A stretch of DNA of 8,067 nt from an uncultured cyanobacterium (lineage in GTDB: Bacteria > Cyanobacteriota > Cyanobacteriia > Cyanobacteriales > Chroococcidiopsidaceae): assembly GCA_946221495.1 (NCBI GenBank), contig CAMIFA010000200.1, forward strand, positions 1 through 8,067, read 5' to 3'. Position numbers and translations under genes: made by a program. Positions 1-5,591 of the stretch are shown here, piece by piece. The notes beneath the pieces were generated by a model. That model worked only from the letters and a program-made list of their open reading frames with translations. It was not told where the DNA came from and searched no databases. Numbering within the stretch: the first letter of the stretch is position 1; each line of letters begins with the position of its first letter.

Positions 1-1
1 T

Positions 2-886
2 AACTTAATCTTTGTAGGACCGCCTGGTAGTGGTAAAACTATGTTGGCGCGACGCTTACCAGGAATTTTACCGCCGTTAAGTTTTGCAGAAGCTCTAGAA
101 GTAACGCAAATTCATTCTGTAGCTGGACTACTTAAAAATAGAGGCTCCCTAGTGAGCGATCGCCCTTTCCGTAGTCCTCATCACTCAGCCTCTGGTCCTT
201 CTTTAGTCGGTGGCGGTAGTTTTCCGCGTCCAGGAGAAATTTCTCTAGCACATAGGGGCATACTCTTTCTTGATGAATTAACTGAGTTTAAGCGCGATGT
301 ATTAGAGTTTTTGCGTCAGCCTTTAGAAGATGGTTATGTCACAGTATCCAGAACTCGCCAATCGGTGATGTTTCCCGCACAATTTACCCTTGTGGCAAGT
401 ACAAATCCTTGTCCTTGCGGCTACTTTGGTGATTCAATTGTCTCTTGTACTTGTTCGCCTCGGCAAAGGGAACAATATTGGGCAAAGCTTTCGGGCCCTT
501 TGATGGATCGAATTGATTTGCAAGTAGCAGTTAATAGACTAAAACCAGAAGAAATTACTCAACAGCCAAGTGGAGAGGAATCAGCACCAGTACGAACAAG
601 AGTGCAGCAAGCACGTGATCGCGCTCGGACTCGATTTAAAACTCAACCTGCTTTAAGTTGCAATGCAGCAATGCAAGCGCGTCACTTGCGCCAGTGGTGT
701 CAGCTAGATGATACTTCTCGCTTTTTGCTAGAGGGGGCAATTCGGAAATTAGGGCTTTCTGCACGAGCAAGCGATCGCATCCTCAAAGTAGCGCGGACTA
801 TTGCTGATCTAGCTGGTGATGATCATCTCCAAACTTACCACGTTGCCGAAGCGATTCAGTATCGGACTATAGACAGAATGCAGTAG
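2..886 (+). CDS. comM: ComM/YifB-family AAA+ ATPase (Mg-chelatase-like), 5'-truncated by the window
   Basis: The reading frame is open from base 2, so the gene starts upstream of the window; the ATG at 41 is internal because the Walker A motif GPPGSGKT (bases 17-40) precedes it. Visible in order are Walker A, the Mg-chelatase-type region with the SPHHSASGPSLVGGG segment, Walker B (ILFLDEL, about bases 260-280), a sensor-1-like VASTNPCPCG with a nearby C-T-C-S-P cysteine cluster, an arginine-bearing GPLMDRIDL, and a C-terminal helical lid ending near the stop at 884. All are typical of YifB/ComM proteins. The Lon-protease-like N-terminal domain expected in this family would lie outside the window. 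In known species ComM is a hexameric branch-migration helicase that helps integrate DNA during natural transformation; that role is inferred here from family. Two HIP1 sites (156-163, 771-778) mark it as native DNA. The gene ends 61 bp before the R-M cassette. Confidence 0.9.
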   Translation, partial: NLIFVGPPGSGKTMLARRLPGILPPLSFAEALEVTQIHSVAGLLKNRGSLVSDRPFRSPHHSASGPSLVGGGSFPRPGEISLAHRGILFLDELTEFKRDVLEFLRQPLEDGYVTVSRTRQSVMFPAQFTLVASTNPCPCGYFGDSIVSCTCSPRQREQYWAKLSGPLMDRIDLQVAVNRLKPEEITQQPSGEESAPVRTRVQQARDRARTRFKTQPALSCNAAMQARHLRQWCQLDDTSRFLLEGAIRKLGLSARASDRILKVARTIADLAGDDHLQTYHVAEAIQYRTIDRMQ

Positions 887-890
887 AGGA

Positions 891-919
891 TTGAAATAGT
901 GTAGACTATATGTCACAAT
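891..919 (+). promoter_or_regulatory. Candidate promoter of the methyltransferase gene
   Basis: TTGAAA (891-896) and CACAAT (914-919) are separated by 17 bp and could be the -35 and -10 hexamers. The C-box at 904-914 fills the spacer, so bound controller would block polymerase. The -10 is a weak match (4 of 6). An alternative weak -10 (TATTAC, 934-939) would give a nearly leaderless transcript starting about at the ATG. No convincing Shine-Dalgarno sequence precedes the ATG at 948. Confidence 0.4.
904..914. promoter_or_regulatory. Single C-box operator (O_M) upstream of the methyltransferase gene
   Basis: The 11-mer GACTATATGTC is a near palindrome (GAC-N5-GTC). It differs at one base from the distal box upstream of the C gene (GACGATATGTC, 3297-3307). 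With the following ACA the identity is 13 of 14 bases. No second box occurs 15 bp on either side. In the Esp1396I system a single operator upstream of the methyltransferase gene mediates repression by the C protein; the same role is inferred here. The box lies 34 bp before the ATG. Confidence 0.65.
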
Positions 920-947
920 TAAACATACAAAGCTATTACGATATCTG

Positions 948-2096
948 ATGGAAGCGACACAACTATCTTTGTTCTCTAACAAAGAGGAGGAAAATCCTGC
1001 TAGGAGGCAGAAGAAAGCAAAGTTAGGACGTTATGAACGTATCCAACGTGAACTAGAAGCAAATGACTATGATCCGTACAAGATATTGGTAGAAGTTGAC
1101 TTGCTGCCTAAGCTAGGCTCTAACTACACCTTTGTCGATCTTTTCTGCGGTGCGGGAGGAATGACACAAGGCTTAGTTGAAGCTGGATTTAAACCAATAG
1201 CAAGTGTCGAAGTGAACCCAGTTGCTTCTGCAACTTATACAAAAAATTTTCCGCAATGTAATCACTTTTACGGGAATATAGAAAAATTTGATTCCCAAAA
1301 GTGGCTTGATAAAATTAGTTCACCAGAAGTTCATCTTGTTGTAGGAGGGCCGCCATGTCAGGGCTTCTCGGTTGCAGGAAAACGTAATCCAAACGATGCT
1401 CGGAATCGCTTATTTGAAGAATTCGTGCGCGTTGTTTCAGAGATACGCCCTTGGTATGTTGTGATGGAAAATGTGCCAGGAATTCTTACAATCCAGAATG
1501 GCTCTGTTAAGAAAGCTATCTGTGATGCTTTTGCTTCTATTGGCTATACCAATGTTTCCATTGCAATTCTTGAATCTGCTGCCTATGGAGTTCCACAAAT
1601 TCGCCCACGAGCCATTTTCATTGCCAACAGATTCGGAAAGCAAAACCCCTACCCAAAACCCCAATTTTCGCCTGATCAATACAAACCTATTGAGTCAGCA
1701 ATTTTTGATCTTCCAAATTACACTGCAATACCAGAGATCAATCATGAGTGGACTCGACATTCGTCAAAGTATATGGAACGAATTGCTCAAGTTCCGCCAG
1801 GCGGTTCGCTATATAAAACTTATGTAGATGCTTTTAAGCGTCAATATCCTGGCAAACCCAGCATGACAATTAAGGAAAATCATGGTGGTACTCATATCCA
1901 CCCTTACCTGAACCGCGTCATCTCAGCTCGTGAAATGGCTAGGCTGCAAACATTTCCTGATGAATTTATTTTTGAAGGCTCCATGAAGAAAGCAATGTGG
2001 CAAATTGGAAACGCAGTGCCACCCCGTTTGGCAGAATGTATAGGCTACGCCCTTATCCCATACTTGAATAAGATTGCATCCAGTATCCGAAATTGA
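948..2096 (+). CDS. DNA (cytosine-5-)-methyltransferase of a Type II R-M system
   Basis: This 382-residue enzyme should transfer a methyl group from S-adenosylmethionine to C5 of cytosine in the system's recognition site, protecting host DNA from the adjacent endonuclease. The 5mC motifs appear in canonical order: motif I FVDLFCGAGG (62-71), motif IV GGPPCQGF with catalytic Cys137, motif VI ENV (174-176), motif VIII QIRPR (217-221), motif IX SAREMARLQTFPD (about 306-318) and motif X QIGNAVPPR (332-340). The target-recognition region between VIII and IX is short, about 80 residues. Before motif I there is a charged, probably disordered extension of about 60 residues that begins with QLSLF (5-9), a perfect match to the β-clamp-binding consensus. 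The gene is tail-to-tail with the endonuclease gene, with only 7 bp between stop codons. Recognition sequence cannot be read from the protein. The ATG at 948 was chosen because it gives the full ORF, although no clear ribosome binding site is seen. Confidence 0.93.
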   Translation: MEATQLSLFSNKEEENPARRQKKAKLGRYERIQRELEANDYDPYKILVEVDLLPKLGSNYTFVDLFCGAGGMTQGLVEAGFKPIASVEVNPVASATYTKNFPQCNHFYGNIEKFDSQKWLDKISSPEVHLVVGGPPCQGFSVAGKRNPNDARNRLFEEFVRVVSEIRPWYVVMENVPGILTIQNGSVKKAICDAFASIGYTNVSIAILESAAYGVPQIRPRAIFIANRFGKQNPYPKPQFSPDQYKPIESAIFDLPNYTAIPEINHEWTRHSSKYMERIAQVPPGGSLYKTYVDAFKRQYPGKPSMTIKENHGGTHIHPYLNRVISAREMARLQTFPDEFIFEGSMKKAMWQIGNAVPPRLAECIGYALIPYLNKIASSIRN

Positions 2097-2103
2097 ATAA
2101 CCC

Positions 2104-3015
2104 TTAGTCCTCTGTCATAGACTCAGCTAGTTTTTGATTGATGGCTATACGCCACTTTTCCAGATCATACCAACCACAACCAATACAACCTATCTCAGCA
2201 TCCTTTCCTCTTTTAGGCACATCTTTTGACCAAATTTCATTACCTATATAGTAAAATTTGATGCCAAATGGATAACCCCGAATGTCAGTTTGATAACAGT
2301 TACGACAAACTTCACGCTTTTGTTGATTACGTTGATTCGACATCAGTTGAAAATCTTTTTTTATTTGCTCATCTGTAAGATCGTCAAGTGAGCTTCTTCG
2401 CGTCTCCAAGCTCCAACGAATTTCAGGAAATTTGTGATCTGGCAACAGTCCATCCTTTTTTCCGCTTTTAGCTTCGTAGACATCATAGCTGTTGAGTACA
2501 GATATAATCCTACTACGCATATTAGGCGACCACACTTCGTAACCAGAAAGACCACCACGCGGTAAAGGGACAAGAATTAAATGGGTTTTACGGCTCTGAC
2601 ATACTGCACACTGCTTGTTAGTGTCTGTTGAAATGGTATATCCAAATTCTTTCAAGTCTTGTATTCTTCTTGCCCAATTGGGGTTTTTAGGTAGCCTACA
2701 ATCAATACAACTCCAAGTAAATGTTGTTAAAGCATTAAAGAAATCTTTTGTAACGCTGGCATTTGGCTTGCCGCTCCAAAACTTCTCCTGTTCTGAAAGC
2801 CATTCCTGCCAACTTTGAGGGTTACAGTGATCGTAGGCTTGTAAAAGGTATTCGTCGATCTCTGCCTGATCAGACAAGTCAGTTCCAGTGCGACGATATT
2901 CAATAGGAATTGAGCCGTACCACAAGTTCTCGTTATCGTAATTGAAGGTCACGTCTAGATAGCGTTCAGATGCTTTACTATGGCGACGCTCACGGTGAAT
3001 CTTGATTTTTTCCAT
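2104..3015 (-). CDS. Putative Type II restriction endonuclease, HNH-like with zinc-binding CxxC pairs
   Basis: A 303-residue protein encoded between the C gene and the methyltransferase gene, the place where the cognate endonuclease sits in controlled R-M systems. It holds four CxxC pairs (C103/C106, C136/C139, C237/C240, C277/C280), enough for two structural zinc sites. A DHKFPE motif (D193-H194-K195) is followed about 33 residues later by an asparagine-rich SNQRNQQKR (226-234). That order fits a ββα-metal (HNH) nuclease, with His194 as candidate general base and Asn227 or Asn230 as the central Asn. The C-terminal GCIGCGWYDLEKWR (276-289) looks like a conserved family tail. The nuclease assignment rests on these motifs plus context; no specificity can be assigned. 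The start ATG at 3015 lies inside the C gene (26-bp overlap), so it is probably co-transcribed from the C promoter and translationally coupled; the sequence before the ATG has only a weak ribosome-binding match. There is no methyltransferase or helicase domain. Confidence 0.75.
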   Translation of the reverse strand: MEKIKIHRERRHSKASERYLDVTFNYDNENLWYGSIPIEYRRTGTDLSDQAEIDEYLLQAYDHCNPQSWQEWLSEQEKFWSGKPNASVTKDFFNALTTFTWSCIDCRLPKNPNWARRIQDLKEFGYTISTDTNKQCAVCQSRKTHLILVPLPRGGLSGYEVWSPNMRSRIISVLNSYDVYEAKSGKKDGLLPDHKFPEIRWSLETRRSSLDDLTDEQIKKDFQLMSNQRNQQKREVCRNCYQTDIRGYPFGIKFYYIGNEIWSKDVPKRGKDAEIGCIGCGWYDLEKWRIAINQKLAESMTED

Positions 3016-3259
3016 TCTGTGTGTTTGTCTTGGCTTCTAGTCCATCGAGAAGATGAGACACGGTAATTCCTAAGCCACTAGCAAGATTGACAAGAGCAGA
3101 AAGGGAAGGATTTCGTACTCCACGCTCTACTCCTGATATATAAGTGCGGTCTAAGTTAGCGCGTAGTCCAAGTTCTTCTTGTGAGATTCCTAGTGCTGTC
3201 CGCCGTTGTTTCACAAGGTAGCCCAAGGCACAAAGAATCTTTTTTCTCGATGCATTCAT
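2990..3259 (-). CDS. R-M controller (C) protein, XRE-type HTH regulator
   Basis: An 89-residue, single-domain helix-turn-helix protein, close to the roughly 80-residue size of C.PvuII and C.Esp1396I. The HTH runs about residues 22-47 (ISQEELGLRANLDRTYISGVERG). The NLDRTYISG(I/V)ER recognition-helix segment is characteristic of C proteins, as I recall their sequences. C proteins bind as dimers to C-boxes, activating their own and the endonuclease promoter at low dose and repressing at high dose. Here two boxes lie 23-48 bp upstream of its ATG and one box lies before the methyltransferase gene. Its C-terminal tail (about 75-89, Lys/Asn/Gln-rich) is slightly longer than usual. The 3' end overlaps the endonuclease start by 26 bp. 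A generic XRE repressor is the alternative, but the operators and neighbours argue for a true C protein. Confidence 0.88.
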   Translation of the reverse strand: MNASRKKILCALGYLVKQRRTALGISQEELGLRANLDRTYISGVERGVRNPSLSALVNLASGLGITVSHLLDGLEAKTNTQNGKNQDSP

Positions 3260-3265
3260 GTGCCG

Positions 3266-3294
3266 ATTATGAGTTTCTACGGACTATCAGTCTA
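3266..3294 (-). promoter_or_regulatory. Promoter of the C-R operon, likely leaderless
   Basis: On the minus strand TAGACT (3294-3289, -35) and CATAAT (3271-3266, -10) are 17 bp apart. The -10 ends only 6 bp before the C gene ATG, so the predicted transcription start falls on or next to the A of the ATG. Leaderless C transcripts are known from several controlled R-M systems. The -35 is a poor match (4 of 6) and overlaps the proximal C-box, as expected of a promoter that needs activation and can then be shut off. Confidence 0.6.
3282..3292. promoter_or_regulatory. Promoter-proximal C-box (O_R) of the C-R operon
   Basis: GACTATCAGTC is a perfect GACT-N3-AGTC palindrome, the form of the known C-box consensus. 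It overlaps the -35 hexamer of the C-R promoter, so occupation of this site should block transcription. It is separated from the distal box by the 4-bp spacer TACG, giving a 15-bp centre-to-centre distance. Confidence 0.75.
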
Positions 3295-3296
3295 CG

Positions 3297-3307
3297 GACG
3301 ATATGTC
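3297..3307. promoter_or_regulatory. Promoter-distal C-box (O_L) of the C-R operon
   Basis: GACGATATGTC (GAC-N5-GTC) lies just upstream of the -35 of the C-R promoter, centred about 43 bp before the predicted transcription start. That is a position suited to activation by a bound C dimer. The flanks repeat: CTACGGAC occurs at 3277-3284 and again at 3292-3299, a 15-bp direct repeat spanning both boxes. The box is nearly identical to the one at 904-914. Confidence 0.72.
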
Positions 3308-3342
3308 ACATAGATGAAGCTTAATCGCATAGTCATGAGCGG

Positions 3343-3348
3343 TACAAT
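3343..3348 (+). promoter_or_regulatory. Candidate -10 element for purB
   Basis: TACAAT matches the TATAAT consensus at 5 of 6 positions and would start a transcript near 3355, about 20 bases before the TTG start of purB. No good -35 is visible at the usual distance (around 3320-3326, only TTAATC-like). The tandem C-boxes lie roughly 53 and 68 bp upstream of that putative start. Confidence 0.35.
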
Positions 3349-3374
3349 ATGACAGTTGTGTTCTGTAGTAGATT

Positions 3375-4670
3375 TTGATCGAGCGTTATACTCTGCCCGA
3401 AATGGGCGAACTGTGGACGGAAACTTATAAGCTTAAAACTTGGCTGCAAGTAGAAATTGCTGTATGTGAGGCTCAGGCTGAACTAGGTTACATTCCGGCT
3501 GAGGCGGTTGCGGAAATTAAAGCAAAGGCGAATTTTGACCCAAAGCGGGTGCTGGAAATTGAGGCTGAAGTCCGCCATGACATGATTGCCTTTCTCACGA
3601 ATGTCAATGAATATGTAGGCGATGCTGGACGTTATATCCATCTAGGCTTAACTAGTTCGGATGTGTTAGATACAGCTTTGGCGCTTCAGCTAGTTGCGAG
3701 TCTTGATGTATTATTAGCTCGATTAGCAGATTTGATTGCAGTCATTCGCGCTCAGGCACAGCAACATCGTTATACTGTAATGATTGGGCGATCGCACGGT
3801 ATTCATGCTGAACCAATCACGTTTGGCTTTAAGTTAGCTGGGTGGTTAGCAGAAGTATTGCGACATCAAGATCGCCTGACTCGTCTGCGTGGGGATATTG
3901 CCGTTGGTAAGATTTCTGGTGCGGTAGGAACTTATGCCAATATTGAACCACGAGTGGAAGCGATCGCGTGTCAAAAACTCGGACTCTCGCCAGATACTGC
4001 CTCGACACAGGTAATCTCGCGCGATCGCCATGCAGATTATGTCCAACAGTTTGCTCTCCTTACTGCCTCAATTGAGCGGTTTGCCGTAGAAATTCGCAAT
4101 CTTCAACGCACAGATGTTCTAGAAGTAGAAGAATTTTTTGCTAAAGGTCAAAAAGGCTCTTCGGCAATGCCGCATAAACGTAACCCGATCCGCTCGGAAC
4201 GCCTAACCGGAATGGCGCGGATTATTCGTGCTAATGCTGTTGCTGCTTTAGAAAACGTTGCTTTGTGGCACGAGCGGGATATTTCTCACAGTTCAGTTGA
4301 GCGAGTAATTTTGCCAGATACTTGCATTTTGACTCACTTTATGGTAAGCGAAACAATCGATTTAGTAAAAAATTTGCTGGTGTATCCTCAGAATATGGAA
4401 CGCAACATGAACTGTTACGGAGGTGTTGTTTTTAGTCAAAAAGTGCTGCTTGCTCTAGTATCCAAGGGAATGAACCGCGAGGAAGCTTATGCAGTTGTCC
4501 AGTCTTGCGCTCATCAAGCTTGGAACCAACCGCAAGGTAATTTCTACGATCTCATTACCCAAGATACCCGTGTTACTCAAAAGCTTTCTCCTGAAGAAAT
4601 TGCTACTTGCTTTGACCCCCAGCAACATCTAAAACATCTAGAGGAGATTTACCAACGGCTGGGAATTTAA
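3375..4670 (+). CDS. purB: Adenylosuccinate lyase
   Basis: Cytosolic enzyme of purine synthesis that removes fumarate from SAICAR and from adenylosuccinate. The 431-residue length is normal for the bacterial short form. Visible family marks are RHDM with His68, GLTSSD (91-96), GRSHGIHAEP with the catalytic His141, and the fumarate-lyase signature GSSAMPHKRN (261-270), whose loop serine takes part in catalysis. The start is a TTG at 3375: an in-frame TAG lies at 3369-3371, only 3 bp upstream of it, so no ATG upstream is possible. The N-terminus MIERYTLPEMG is what I recall for cyanobacterial PurB. Three HIP1 sites lie inside (3788, 3960, 4021), marking it as native. It begins 115 bp from the divergent C gene and is followed by an intrinsic terminator. 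Confidence 0.96.
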   Translation: MIERYTLPEMGELWTETYKLKTWLQVEIAVCEAQAELGYIPAEAVAEIKAKANFDPKRVLEIEAEVRHDMIAFLTNVNEYVGDAGRYIHLGLTSSDVLDTALALQLVASLDVLLARLADLIAVIRAQAQQHRYTVMIGRSHGIHAEPITFGFKLAGWLAEVLRHQDRLTRLRGDIAVGKISGAVGTYANIEPRVEAIACQKLGLSPDTASTQVISRDRHADYVQQFALLTASIERFAVEIRNLQRTDVLEVEEFFAKGQKGSSAMPHKRNPIRSERLTGMARIIRANAVAALENVALWHERDISHSSVERVILPDTCILTHFMVSETIDLVKNLLVYPQNMERNMNCYGGVVFSQKVLLALVSKGMNREEAYAVVQSCAHQAWNQPQGNFYDLITQDTRVTQKLSPEEIATCFDPQQHLKHLEEIYQRLGI

Positions 4671-4708
4671 GCAGTTTTTAGGATAGGAGAAAGACTGCTG
4701 CATTTTTT
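4670..4708 (+). terminator. Intrinsic terminator after purB
   Basis: A 10-bp stem pairs 4670-4679 with 4690-4699, with one G-U pair and a 10-base loop (4680-4689). After 3 bases comes a run of six T (4703-4708). It starts at the last base of the purB stop codon, so it should end the purB transcript. Confidence 0.65.
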
Positions 4709-4822
4709 ACCAGCTTTAATAGTTAATTACTGAGAAAAATGTAAAAATAGTAAGGGGTTGTGATTTAATAAACCAACCTTTAATAACACGCGATCGCTCT
4801 TGAGCGCAGACTTCATACAATA

Positions 4823-5368
4823 ATGATTGAACTGCTAGCTGCGCTTTCTGCTGCTGCTGCGGCAGGTATAAGAATCGCCATGCCCCTGCTGATGATCGGA
4901 CTGTTGCAGGGACTTTGGTCTGACGTACCGCTTTTAGCTAAAATTCCTTCAGCATTTATTCTCGCTATTCTCACTAGCTGGTCGCTAGTTGAATTATTTG
5001 CTTCCAAAAAGTTATTGGGACAGCGAATACTGCAAGTTGTGTATTTATTGTTTAGCCCGATCGTTGGGGCGTTTATAGCAATAGCTGCTGCTAAGTCTTC
5101 AGAAGTTCCTAGCTGGTTATTTGGGGTAATAGGAGGAAGTCTTGCTTTCTTACTACAACTTGTCCAAGCTGGCTGGTTTTATCGCTGGGGAGGTTTACCG
5201 CTATGGATTGTTTTCACCCAAGATGCTTTGTGCTTTTTGCTGGTGTTATTTAGTGTTAAAGCTCCTCAGTTAGGAGGATTAGTTGCTTTAATTCTTTTAG
5301 CTTTAGCTCTTCGTAGTTCTAAGGCATTGTATCTTTGGTATTTACAACAAAAAAGCGGTGAGGGGTGA
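4823..5368 (+). CDS. Multi-span membrane protein, DUF4126-like
   Basis: A 181-residue, very hydrophobic protein with about five to six predicted membrane segments (roughly 5-30, 40-60, 67-90, 97-117, 124-144, 148-168) and short polar loops. The N-terminus (LLAALSAAAAAGIRIAMPLL) and the segment LVELFASKKLLGQRILQVVYLLFSPIVGA resemble the start and the conserved Glu-Lys/Phe-Pro-Gly regions of DUF4126 proteins. The assignment is from memory and moderate. Its function is unknown; it should sit in the plasma or thylakoid membrane. It is transcribed alone: purB's terminator lies upstream and the next gene is convergent. A HIP1 site (4790-4797) sits in its leader. No clear Shine-Dalgarno is seen before the ATG, so a different start is possible, though the hydrophobic N-terminus supports this one. 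Confidence 0.75.
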   Translation: MIELLAALSAAAAAGIRIAMPLLMIGLLQGLWSDVPLLAKIPSAFILAILTSWSLVELFASKKLLGQRILQVVYLLFSPIVGAFIAIAAAKSSEVPSWLFGVIGGSLAFLLQLVQAGWFYRWGGLPLWIVFTQDALCFLLVLFSVKAPQLGGLVALILLALALRSSKALYLWYLQQKSGEG

Positions 5369-5377
5369 TCACCTTTT
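5350..5377 (+). terminator. Possible terminator at the end of the membrane-protein gene
   Basis: The stop region can fold as GGTGA (5357-5361) with TCACC, extended beyond a 2-base bulge by A-run/T-run pairing, and it is followed by TTTTG. It overlaps the last codons of the gene. A competing fold is the 10-bp perfect palindrome GGTGATCACC (5363-5372). The T tract is short, so strength is uncertain. Confidence 0.35.
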
Positions 5378-5591
5378 GTCTCTGTTTTAGTTACCGAAGA
5401 CTCGTCACAGGGCAGGAGGCATCAGTCTAAAAGTATATTTTTGCCCTCTGCGGAGCGAGTTTAAAGCCCCTAAATTTATTGATGAACAAAATGAAAAGAT
5501 TTTTTCAAGATACGTAGTAGGAGAAGAAAGGTGTCTGGAAGTGAAACCTTGAAATTTATATTATGGGGTTTCCCTTCTGCCTTCTGTCTTT

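Noticed and set aside
865..874. GACTATAGAC near the end of comM as a further C-box
   Set aside because: It is 10 rather than 11 bp, breaks the AGTC half-site, lies inside the comM coding sequence and is not at 15-bp phase with the 904-914 box.
4816..4821. TACAAT as a -10 for the membrane-protein gene
   Set aside because: It ends one base before the ATG, so the transcript would start inside the gene. It is usable only if translation starts further downstream.
5538..5577. GAAACC...GGTTTC inverted repeat as the hemH terminator
   Set aside because: The 6-bp stem has an 18-base loop and no T tract follows on the minus strand. The rest of the 223-bp convergent gap shows no gene or clear site.
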